From the NCBI GenBank assembly GCA_905178155.1, contig CAJINV010000005.1:104254-168253 (forward strand): a DNA stretch of 64,000 nucleotides. Reading direction: 5' to 3'. Shown piece after piece: positions 44,301 to 56,300 of the stretch. The notes below the pieces were generated by a model, which ran no database searches, was not told the origin of the DNA, and saw nothing but the letters and a program-made list of their open reading frames with translations. The position numbers and the translations under genes are program-made. The DNA comes from Amoebophrya sp. A120 (lineage: Eukaryota > Sar > Dinophyceae > Syndiniales > Amoebophryaceae). The number at the start of each line of letters is the position of its first letter. Positions within the stretch are counted from its first letter, which is position 1.

Positions 44301-47300
44301 GGCGTCCGCATCTAACGTTCTAGCGTACCGCTCCAACTCGAACAACGCATCGGCGGGGACCAGCGGCGTTCCCTTTTCCGGCGGCGCAAACAGCCGCTGC
44401 GCGTCGGCGTACGCCCGCAGCGTATCCAAGTACGCGTCGGCATAAGGATCCAAGCTGTCAAAGAGCAAGTACTGCAGTGGCGGAAGCGGCAAGCCCTCGT
44501 CGCGTTCCACGATACCGACGACCTGCTCGATGGTCGTCAGCAAGTCGTCTCGCACGTTGGGATTGTGTGCGGCGGTGCTGCGGCGCGGCGGGATGTCATC
44601 TTGACTTGCTGGTTGGCCCGCGACCGAGCCGGGAAGGTGGTCCAGGGCCTCGTGCTCGCTCCCGGGTACTGCACCAGACCCGCGCTGGCTGCCCGAGCGA
44701 GCCGAATCCCGCTGACTACCGAGCGCAGAGCCGCGGCTTGGAATAGCTCGACGGGAACTATCTCGGGCAAAGTCGGCATCATCGGCAAGGCCGCTGGGAT
44801 CTCTCCTGCTCGACTGCCGCAAGCTCTCCTGCCTCCCACTGTCGCCCCGGTTGAGACCATCTTGCAGTTGGCTTTGCGGTCGCTCACTATCCCGGACACT
44901 AGGTTCTCTCGCAGTGCTCCCAAACTGGTTCAACCCCGCGTCGAGTTGGCTCCCAGCCGCGTTGCTTGGCTCCCGGCCGCTCGGGTCTCGCGCGGTGCTC
45001 CCGAATTCGTTGAAACCGTCGCCGAGCTGGCTCCCGGCAGCATTGCTTGGCTGCCGGCCACTAGGGTCTCTAGCTGTACTTCCGAACTGGTTGAAGCCCT
45101 CGAGTTGGCTGCCGAACGCGTTACTTGGCTCCCGGCCGCTGGGCGTCCGCGCGCTGGGGTCCCGAGAAACGTCATCAAGGCCCCCTTGCCCACTCGGATC
45201 TCTTCTACTCGAACCGCGCACACTGGCTTCTCGATTGCTCGGGCCGAGCCCACCTTCGTCTTCGAGAAGGTCGCCGCCACTCATCGCACGTCCGCTGGGC
45301 TCTCGGCCACTAGGATCGCGGTTGCTAGGCTCTCGTCCACTAGGGTCGCGGTTACTGGGCTCTCTGCCGCTCGGGTCGCGGTTGCTGGGCTCTCTGCCAC
45401 TAGGGTCGCGATTGCTGGGCTCTCTGCCACTAGGGTCGCGATTGCTGGGCTCTCTGCCACTAGGGTCGCGATTGCTGGGCTCTCTGCCACTAGGGTCTCG
45501 GTTGCTGGGCTCTCTGCCGCTCGGAGCACGTTCGAAACCAGAGTTGAAGGGATCGCTTTCGGGGTCACCGCCGCTCATCCCGCGTCCGCTGGGCTCACGG
45601 CCACTCGGGTCGCGGTTACTAGGCTCTCGGTTGCTTGGATCGCGAATTTCGCCTCCATCGCTTGGCTCGCGCGCGCTTCCGAACCCTCCCTGTCCACTAC
45701 TTGGATCTCTAGTACCGCTTGGATCACGACCGCTCGGTTCCCGGTTGCTCGGATCCCGCGAAGCTTCCTCGCCGTTTCCAAAATCGTCGTCGCCAAATCC
45801 GCCTTCTTGGCCACTCGGATCTCGGCCGCTGGGATCGCGCCCGCTTGGTTCCCGGTTGCTAGGATCCCGTTCCATCTCCCCACCATCGTCGTCTGCAAAG
45901 CCCTGTCCACTTGGGTCGCGACCGCTCGGCTCCCGGTTGCTTGGATCTCGTGGCATTTCCCCGTCGTCTTCCTCCGCAAAGCCCTGTCCTCCGCTGGGCT
46001 CCCGGTTACTCGGTTCCCGGTTACTCGGCTCCCGGTTGCTCGGCTCCCGGTTGCTCGGATCCCGGTTGCTCGGCTCCCGGTTGCTCGGATCCCGGTTGCT
46101 CGGCTCCCGGTTGCTCGGCTCTCGTTCGTCGGGGTCCACCCTGCTGGGGCTGCGGTTGCTCGGTTCTCTCTCGCTCGGGTCCCTCGCCAGCGCCTCGTCG
46201 TGTTGACCACTTGGATCTCGTTCTACTGCGGCCGCCACTGCACCACCAGCACCCGCTCCTCCTTTGCCCATCCCTTTTCCTTTTCCAAAACCGGTCGCTG
46301 CGCCCGGTTGCGGTGCGATGTATTTCGTTGTGATGAACGACCCCTCCCGCGGCACCATCATTTGCAACCCGCCCATTTTGTTCATCGCCCCAACCTTGTT
46401 CAAAGCCGCAGCCACGTCCTCTTCAAATGGCTGATTTATGGGTGAAGGTCCGCGTCGCTTCCCGAAGGAATCTTTGTACCCCAGGTAGTACTCGGACAGG
46501 TCCCGCAAAACGTCGTTGCGGTACGCGAGCAAGTCCCGATCGGCGTTGCTGAAGTAGTTCGGCCCCGGACTTCTGTCGGAGGACCGCAAGAATGATCCGG
46601 TCTCGCCGCCATCGTCGTCCTCGTTGCTCTCCGGGTAGAACATGAAATTTCGCTGGGTAGTTTCACGCTGCTTCTCCAGCACCAACCGGTCCTTCAGATA
46701 CTCCGCGCTTGCTGTCTCCGGCGAGTGGCCATAGGTCCGGTTCAGGCGGTGGTTCTCGATGATCTCCTTGTACTCTGCCGCGTCCACCACGTTGTCATAA
46801 CCCCCGCTGCCCAAGTACCCCTCCCGCGCGAGCTGGTACCGTTCGCGCGCCAGAACGTCCTCAAAGTAGTCCTCCGGCAGGCCGCCCCCCGCGGCGTTGC
46901 GCACCCGCGGCGGCAGGCCGGATCGGATCGCGCGCGGCTTCGTCATCATCTGCCGCATCGCGCGCGGAGACATGGACCGCTTGAACCGCCCTTGGTGAGC
47001 GGACTGCTGTCCTCGCCGGCTACCGGAGCGAGGCCCGGCGTCCGCGATGCGATCGTACGTGGTCCCCACCTGCTGTGCGAGTTTGTCTGACGCGCGCGGC
47101 GTGACGGGTCTTCCCATCCGGTAAATTTCGTCCTGCATGTCCTGGCTGCGCAACGCTTTGACCATGCCTTTGCTCCCCGTCGCCATCTGGCGTTCCTCCG
47201 CGAAACTTGTGATGGAGGACAACAAGACGTCGCCCGTCGTGTTGGGCATACTCTCCATGATGCGGTACGCCATGCCCTTTACCTCCATTTCCGCCCGCTC

Positions 47301-50300
47301 GGCGCCGAGGTCCCGCGCCATGTTGGCCACAACGGTCGTTCCTGACGGTGCGCCCATGGCTCGCAGCTCGACCGCGTGTTTCTCCGCGACGCGCACGTGC
47401 GCGTCGCCGCCGCCGGCGTTCCGGTCCAGCTCCTTGGCGTACTCGATAAACGCCTTGTACAGCGCTTGTCCGTCCACGTCGGGGCGCTGCGCGGCGAGCC
47501 GCGCGGCGAGAACCTTCAACCGCTGCCAAACCGCACCCTCGTCCGGGCCGCCACGGTCTGGAACGGGGGGTGGAATCTCCGGTGAGGTCGCCCGCGCCGC
47601 CGACTGCGTGGTCGCGCGATGATCCACGCCTTGTTGCGCAGTCGATCGCTCCTGTCCTGGTTGAGCGGTCGCCCGCGCCATCGTCGATCGCGGAGGAGAT
47701 GGTGTGGGCTGCCGCGGCTCCATGGGTGTGTTTGCCTGCAGGGCCTGAATGGAGGGGATTACACTGGCGGCCATCGCGACAATCTCGCCCTGGTGATCTT
47801 CCACCGCCGTTGGATACGGTTCGCCCATTTGCCCCGCGTACTCGCGCAAGGCCTGCGTCAGCTGCGTGCCAGTCAGGTTCGGGTGCGCCTCGAGGATTTT
47901 CGGGACGACGCGCGTCTTCATCTCGTTCCAGCCTTCCGTGGGGGTTGCCTTCGTCTCCAGCTGCGACAACCGCTGCGTCACCTGCTCGCGCAACGAGTCC
48001 CGCCCTTTCTCCGCCATCGCCCGCAACTCGTGCACGTGCTGCTGCACTGCGGTGGCGAACCCGAGCCCGCCAGGCTGCTCGGCGTCGAGCTGCGCAGCGT
48101 ACTTTGCCATAGTTTGCAGTAGCAATTCGGGTCCGATGTCCGGGTGGTCCTGCACCAGCCGGGCGGACATGTCGCGCAGCCGCGCCCACTGGTAGCCCGG
48201 GAGCTTCGTTGGCCCGTGAATCGCGAGCGCATTCGCAAAGCCCGGGTCCACGTCGGGAGTGCGTGCTTTCATGCGGTGCTCCAGGTCAGCGACGTATTCC
48301 AGGACCGAAGCCGCGACTCGGAAGTCCTCTAGGTCGGTCTCCTTCAGCTTACGCGCAACCTCGTTGAGGTGGTCCCACTGGGCGGTGTATGAAAATCAAA
48401 AACTTTCTTGTCAGTGGAACGATACTAGGTATCTACGTACCATACTTCTAAATTTTCCAGATGCCATTTAGTCCTAAACTTCGAGTTTCAATTTGATCCA
48501 TCATCTACATGGTTGGCTTCTAGTTCCAGCTATCATCTGTTCTGCCTCACAAAAACCTTTTATTGCGCGAAACAAAGGCAATCAACTGTGGCGCATTAGG
48601 AAATCGTCCGTCTAAATCGCATCCCGATGTCAAACTTCTTTTGATGCAGCAGATACTAAGCCCTAGTGCCACTGAAAAGAAGTTTTCACCTCGATAAGGT
48701 GAACGTTGGGTCCTCACCCTCCGCGTCGTACTCTCCTGTAGCTCCATCTGCCGAGGGAGCCGGAATCGGAGCGTCTGGATTCCACCATCGCCCATTGATA
48801 AACTGCCACTGCCCGCCCTGTTTATCCTCGATCACATCACCCTCTTCCGGGTGCAACAAGTTCCGGTCTCGCAGTTCCAGCACTGCCTGGCTCGGATTTC
48901 CGCGTGGGTGCATCGTCGACCCGCCCTTCGGGGTGATGTTGAATGTCGCGTCCGTCTTTCCGTCCCGCAGTTCTAGGACCGCCTGCCCCGGATTCCCACG
49001 CGGGTGCACCAGTGACCCTCCCTTCGGGGTCATATCAAATGTCGCGTCCGTCTTTCCGTCGCGCAGCGCTTGCACCGACGCATTCGGTCTGGCAGTAGCC
49101 CTTTCGACAGTGTCGCGCCTCTTATTGATCCAGCTCGGTAGCGTCACTGCGCCCGGGTCACGCCCGCTGTTCGGAGAACCTCCGCGCTGTCCAACTTTCT
49201 GCTCCATCAACGCCATGTAATCCTCGATACCGCCTCCGACCTGCCCGTCCAAGTCCACGCTCAGGGGCGGAAGGAAGTCCCCGCTTTGCGAGGACATCTC
49301 GGCCGACGCAAACGGGTTCGCCCCACGGTCGTTGAGCCCGATGCTCGCGGGCCGCGCGGGGGGGTGCGCCTGCCCCGCGTCGTCCAGCGCGGCCTGGTAG
49401 CTGGCGCCAATCGGACCGCCAGCCTGCATCGCATTTCGCGGTGAGGCTTCCGGCCGCGCAGCATCCCGCGCTTCCTGCAAATACCGATTCATCATATCAT
49501 GATGCTTGACCGCGGCATTTCCAACTGCCATGATGTCGGCTTGATTTTGAAGATTCTGCTCTCCGCCCAAATCGGTCCGAAACATCGGCGTTGGAGCCAG
49601 ACCCTGTGGCGCGTAGTTGCGCAGACCCGGTCGATCCGGGACGCTTAGCTGCCCCGAGGGACTAGTGCCTGGGACTAAACTGGTCGTTCCGCCGACGGCG
49701 TTTGGGTCTGCTTCCAGCATTTCGGCCTTTTCGCGCTGCTGCTTGACAATCTGGCGGTCCAAATCCATGACCAGTTTTTCCAGCTCCAAGCCCCGTTCCG
49801 CCAACAGGCTCACGTACCCGGCGTACCGGCCGGTCCGCTTCGCCCGTCCGTCCATCTGCTCGGCCGCGTCTTTCGTATCGGACAAGGCCTGCCGACCACC
49901 CACGCCAGACCGCAGTCGGTCGAACGCGAAGTTCCGCAACGTGTCCCACACCTTCCCGGGCTCGCCGTGCAACAACTCGCCCGAGTACCGGTTGGCCGCG
50001 AACTGGTGCAGGTCGCCGCTGTTCTGCCGCCGGTCGAGCTCCTTGGCGTAGTCCGCCAGCTGGTCGACTGTCACTTGCAGCTTCGTCCGGTCGCCGCCGA
50101 TGAGACCCTTCTTCACCAGGTCCTGCAGGAAGTTCTGCAGGCCCTTGAAGCCGCCGTTCAACTGCGCATTGTTCGCGTACAGGGCCATCAGTTCCGCCAA
50201 CCGCGCCTTCACCACCGCCTCGTACCCCATCGGCGCCTTCACGCGCTGCGCCTCCTGGTCCAGCTCGTTGGCGTACTGCACGATGGCCGGCGCCAGGTCG

Positions 50301-53300
50301 TTGGGCGACACATCGGGGTGCTGCGTGAGCAGGGAGGTCACCAGCCGCATCATGTGCTGCCAGAACGGCTTGGACTGCGGGTGGTGGATTTCCGCGCCGC
50401 TGCGCAGGTTCTTGTAGGCCTCATCGAACCCGTCGCGGATGTCCAAGTCGAACGCGAGTTGCGACCACCTCCGCTGCTTCACGGGGCGTCCGCCCTCCCG
50501 GTAGTCGTTGATCGGCCGGTACATCTGTGGTGGCGGCGCCGGGTCCATGTAGTTTGCGCGGGTGTTCGTCGGGTACACCGGCGTTTTGTTCTTGTCAAAC
50601 TGGTCCTTCAAACCGCGCACGCGGAAGACGCCGTCGTCGCCGGCCGCCGCGCCCGCTGCATCCGCCTCTCCTGCGGCAACATCAAGAGCACCATCTTCAG
50701 TTCCAGCGGCCGCACCCGCTGCGCCAGGCAGTTGTTGTGCCCCGGGAGCACCCGCAGCGGCTGCGCCTACTATGGTGCCATCCGGGTTTCGAATGATACC
50801 ATCGGGCCCTATTGCCGGGCCGGTTTGCTGTTTTGCCTCCTCTTCTTGCTTCAACCTCAGCAACTCCTCCTCCTGTCTGCGCAGTTCCTCCTCCTTTCGC
50901 TGCATTGCAAGTTGGATTTCGTAGTTCGGCTTTTTGAACTTCGGGTAAAGACTGCTTGGCCCACCCATAAAGGCCCGCCCCGCGGCCGGACCAACCGCGC
51001 CTTTCGCGAGTCCGGTGCCAGGCTTCGTAATTCCGGCCGCAACGCGCGCGGAGACGCTTTGCGCCTTACCGGGGGTGGCGACGCCGACTTCGGGGGGGAT
51101 AATCTCCTTGCTAAAGGTGTCGACATGCGTGTTCACGTGCACATCCTGCAAGTCACTGCCTGGCGCGAAGGTGACACTCTTTTGCCCGGGGTGCTGGTAA
51201 AACTCGTGCGAGCCTGGTGCGTCCGCCTGCGGCAGCGTCTCGCCCGCGGCGCCCCGGGGCGTGATGTCTTTGCCCGCGAATACCGGCTGCACGTCCGTCA
51301 ATTCGTCAAGCGGAATTCCGGGCTTCGGCGCGTACAAGTACTCCATACCAGGCACTTCTGCTCGCATGCCCACCACGTAGTCCAACCCGCGCAAAATGTC
51401 GGGCCCCTCTACGGGAATGCCCCGAAGCGCACCTGCTTCGTCCTCGCCGGCAGCGATGTACCCAACTCCGGACCCTTCGCCAATTGGCTCTCGTAGTGGC
51501 AGTACATGCTGCGCTTGCTGCTCCGAATACCGAAGCGCGTCATCCTCGTCTTCGCCCTCCGCGATGCTTCCGATGCCCCCGAAGCCGGATCCCTCGCCCG
51601 CTGGACCGGCTCTTCCAGGACTACGTGGTTGCAGCTGCGCACCTGCAGCCGCCTGTTCCTTTGCCGCGGCGGCCTTCGCGAAGCGGGCCCGCGAGGCGCT
51701 CGGATAAACCGGCGCCGCCCCCGCTTTGCTGTACGCAGGGATCCTTTGCGAAGGTATTCCCCCGTCATTTGGTTTTCGGGGGATTGGCAACAGCGGTCCC
51801 CGCCCGGCAGCAACTGCGCGGTCGCCCACGTGCATCGGCGGCCCCGTCTTTTGGATCATGTTCCCAGCACCCGTGAAGGGGCTACGTGCCGTTGTTCCTG
51901 CGCGGTCGCCCGGCACCTGCGGTTCGCTTCCGAACAACGCACCCACATCTCCGCTCCGCACTGCCGGGTTGGCGGGACTGGCGATAATCTGTCCGCCCGG
52001 TCCGACCAGGGCACCCGAAGACCGGGCGATGCGCGCCAAGTGCGCACGCGCTTCTGCGCTGCCCGCGTCGAGTGGGACACCGCCGCTGTGCTCCAGGTAT
52101 CCTGCCGGGTACGACTTTTGCAGCAACGAATTCCCGTCTTGCTGCAGATCCATCATCGCCTGCTGCGAAAGTTGCGGTGAACCGACCCGCAGCACCTGTG
52201 CCGCATGGTCGGCTGCGGCTGGCGACAACGGCGCATCACCAGAGCGGATCATTCTGCCACCCGCCCCGAGCGGCGATCGCGGTCCCGTACCGGTATGCGG
52301 AGCTAGTCCCGTTTGCAGCTGCTGCTGAAGCTGCATTTGCTCTCGCTGCTGGTGTTGCAGCTGCTCTTGCTGCATCTGTGCCATTTGCTGTTGGTACTGC
52401 GCCTCCTGCTCTTGCAGCTGCATTTCCTGTCGGTACTGAGCATCCTGCTGCTGTTGCAGCTGCATTTGATTCTCCTGCATTTGCTGCAGCTGCTGCTGCA
52501 TTTCCTGCTGCGGTATTTGCTGCTGTTGCATGTGCGACTGCTGCATTTGCTGCTGATACTGGCGCTGCTGCTGCATTTGTTGTTGCAATTGCAGCTGCAA
52601 CCTCTGCTCTTCCGACATGGCCCGCTGCATTTGCGCAACGCGTCGCTGCTCGATCTCCCTTTGCCGTTGCGCAGCAGCTGCCCGTCTTTCCAGTTCGCGG
52701 TTTTCCTCGGAAGTCCGTACCAGCGGCTCGACGATCTCGTCGACTGCTTTTTGCCGCGCGGCGGGATCCATTGATCTCGTTCTCATCAGCGCGGCGATCA
52801 GCGCCTCGATCTGGCTGTGATAGCCGCGTGCAAGGTCCGCCAGCCCCGGTCGCCCCGTCTCCTGCTCGAGCTCGAGAGCGTACTGCACCACGGCACCGAA
52901 AAGTTTCTTCGGAGTCGTGTCCACATTGGCGTCTACCACCTTCGCGTCCACCAGCGCCATACACACACGCTCAATGTGCGCCCAGAAAACAGGCTCGTGC
53001 TCGGTCCAAAACGATTTCGCCTGGTTTTACAAGTGAGCTTGGTTTAGTTCTATCTCTACTTGTTTTTTACTGTTTCTAGTACGTGTCAACATGCGGTCCG
53101 ACGTCCAAGAAACTTTCAGCTACTGAAAGAGAACATATTCATCCTGTCAAGCTCACGATCTTGCTGTCGCAAACGAAATTATACTTAAGTACTTCACTTC
53201 AACATCGAAAAATAAGTACCACGTGCAAGCCGGATCCGACCCTACTCGTGCGTTTTTCTGGCAGGTAAACTGAATCTGTGCCGGATTCTATCGCGCCCAT

Positions 53301-56300
53301 GGCGGAGCCCTCGCCGTCGCGGCTGCCGGCGAAGGCCCCACTGCCCGGGTCCCCGCTCCCCCTGCCTTCGCTGCTCCCGAATCCTCCGCCACTTTGCGCT
53401 TCTTCGCCAAAGCCACCGCCACTTCCGGATTCGCCGAAGCCTGCGGGCTGGCCGTCGTCCTCGGCTTCTCCATCCTGGAAGCCCTCCCCGCTTTCTCCCG
53501 GCTCACCACTCTCGCCACCAAAGCCGCCTGATCCGGTTTGAGGTTGTCCGAAGCCCCCGCCGCTTCCCATGCTTCCCGGCGCATCTTCTAATTGTTCACC
53601 GCTTCCGGTCATGCTGCCCTGTGCGGCTTCTGCCATGCTTCCACGCGCCTCTCCTCCTGTATCATCGTCCTCGAAACTACCGCCTTGCGTGCTCATCGGC
53701 GCTCCGCTCATAGCTGCAGTTCCGCTCATCGGAGCTCCGCTCATACTGGTTGGCGCTCCGCCTCCGCTTACCTGGCCTCCGGATCCACTTCTTGGGCCTC
53801 CGGATCCGCTCCTCGGGCCTCCAGATCCACTTATAGCGGCACCGCCACCGCTGCCGGGGCCACCGGATCCGCTCATTGGGCCTCCAGAGCCACTCATAGC
53901 GGCACCGCCTCCGCTTGTGGGACCCCCGGATCCGCTCATCGGACCTCCAGACCCACTCATAGCGGCACCGCCTCCGCTGCCGGGGCCTCCGGATCCGCTC
54001 ATGACAGCGCCACTTCCGCCTCCCGAACCTGGAGCGCCGCTCATCGGAGCTCCACCTCCACTCCTCATCGAACCTGGACCAGCGCCGCTCATCGGAGCTC
54101 CGCTGCCGCTCCTCGGGGCTCCGCTTCCGCTCATCGGAGCTCCGCTTCCGCTCCTCGGAGCTCCGCTTCCGCTCATCGATCCAGGAGCGCCGCTTGCCGG
54201 ACCTCCACCTCCACTTCTCATCGAACCTGGACGAGCGCCGCTCATCGGACCTCCGCCTCCACTTCTCATTGAGCCGGGCGATCCGCTCATCGGAGCTCCA
54301 CTACCGCTCATAGGCGCTCCGCTACCGCTCATCGACCCTGGAGCGCCGCTCATCGGACCTGCGGCCACGCCGCCTTGCCCGGGCCTTTGCTGCCCTTCTT
54401 GAAACATCCAGTGCGCGTCTGCATCTCCGCCTCCGCTTCCCGGATCTCCTGCCCCACTCCCGGGAGCGTCCATCATAGCAGCACTTCCCCTGGCACCGCC
54501 GCCACTTCCGGGTTGACCCCCGGATCCCGGAGGGGGTGAGCCTGCACGCGATCCCGCACGAGAACCTGCTCCTCTAGATCCTGGAAGACCCGCAGATCCC
54601 GGACCGCCAGACCCCGGAGGCATACTTCCAGGCATCGCACCGGAGCCGGGAACACCACCAGATGCGGGGAAACCGCCGGAGCCGCTACCACCCGACCCCG
54701 GGGGGAGACTTCCGGGGATCGGGCCGATTCCAACCGACGCTAGCGCCTCGGCGTCCGCGGCTTGCTGCATGGGGTCTTCGCGACGGCTGCTGAGCCGCCG
54801 ACTACTCAATCGTTCTGATCCACCGCCCGGGCCTCCGGGATGCGATGGTGCTCCATCGGTAGTCATTCGTCCCGACATAAGCTGTCCCGATTCCAGTCCG
54901 GCACGGGACTCGAGTCCAGCCATCTCATTCAGTGCTGGCTCCTGGATAGCTCCGGTGAACATACCGCCGGGCACTTGTAGGTGCGCTGGAAGCTCGTTGT
55001 ATCCTTCGAGGGCCATGATATCGATGGGTTCCGGGGGCGGTTGCATCGGTTGCTTCGCCGAACGCGCGCCTGGCACTTGACTGTCCCGCATCTCGCTCCC
55101 GTCCTCACCTCCGAGTCCACCTTCTGCTCCGTCAGCTCCCTCTGCTGCAGAAGATATCCCGTGCGAAAGTATCGTACTTGTACGTAGTAATTGCAGTTCT
55201 ACTGCATCTTACCTGAGTGAGCATCTTTCCCGATGATGTAAAAATGCAACTACTAGTAGGTACGATGCTTTTGCACTGGATAGAAGAGCGTCGCCCACCA
55301 CTCCCAGCACTTTTCAATCCCTCTGCGGCAAGGATATCGATCGGGTCCGGCCGCTCCTCCTTCGTCTCCTCGATCAGATTGATTCGTGCACCGCCCATTG
55401 CGCGCCACGGCGTGATCAGATACCCCTGCGGCGGAGCGCGGCCTTCGAGTAAGTGCAGCACCTCTTCCTGGTGCATGCGCAGCGCCTCCAGATACCCGAT
55501 GGCCCAGCCACGAAACTTTTGCACCGAGTCCAGCTGTGCGGCGCAGTGCGCCATGTCCTCGAGCAGATCCGGTCCGAGCAGCCCGGTGCGACCCCGGAGC
55601 CGCCCGTACTCGCGCATTGCGTCCCAGAAGTGGCCGTACCTGGGACCCAGAATGATCTCGCCGCAAAACCGGTCCGCCGCCAGTTCATGCAGCGCTTCGC
55701 TGTCCCGGCCCACTGCGCGCAGCTCCGCGTCCATCACACGAGCGCGTTCCTGAGAAGAGATAGAGAAAGCGCTCAGCATAAATCATCATGATGAGAATTA
55801 TGGTCGACTGTCTTTTTAGCTCCGATGAGAGCGCGGCTTTATTAAGCGCTTGCTCATAACAAAGGGAAGTTTTTGTGACATACAACTGCCTTGCGCTGGC
55901 TTATCATGTGAAAAGAACCTCAAAAAAATGTCCTCCTGCTATACCCTCATCATCATCTCCCCGCCGTCCGGCAACGTGTTGAGCTCGCGGCGCTGCAACC
56001 GCTGCTTCACTACCCAGTTGCGCAAGGTGTCCTTCTGCCTCTGCATCCGGTCCTGCGAGATCGGCGCGCCCGCCGCCAGGATGATGTCGACCCGGCTCTC
56101 CACCATCGGCACCAAATTGGGCTGCGGGTGGTAAAACTCTCGCGTGCCGCACACTTCGTCGATCCGCTTCGCGAACATCCGGACGCCGGCGAGCAGCGTC
56201 TCGCCGTCCAGGTGCAGCACCGCCTGAAACTGCAAAATCGCCCGCGATAGGTTCATCCACGGGTCACGCAGAATGCGCGGCCCCAGCTCCTTGGCGTGTT

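Noticed and set aside
44565-46445. Long plus-strand frames (626 and 451 codons) opposite the pentapeptide repeats
   Set aside because: They are mirror images of the repetitive minus-strand coding tract, which lacks stops in several frames. Their translations are monotonous and show no domain.
49967-51496. Plus-strand frame of 509 codons
   Set aside because: It lies opposite exon 18, whose frame encodes coherent helical modules. The plus frame is Val/Leu/Arg/His-rich without a domain.
53569-54402. Plus-strand Pro/Leu-rich frame of 277 codons
   Set aside because: It is the complement of the Gly/Ser repeat tract and carries no independent coding sign.
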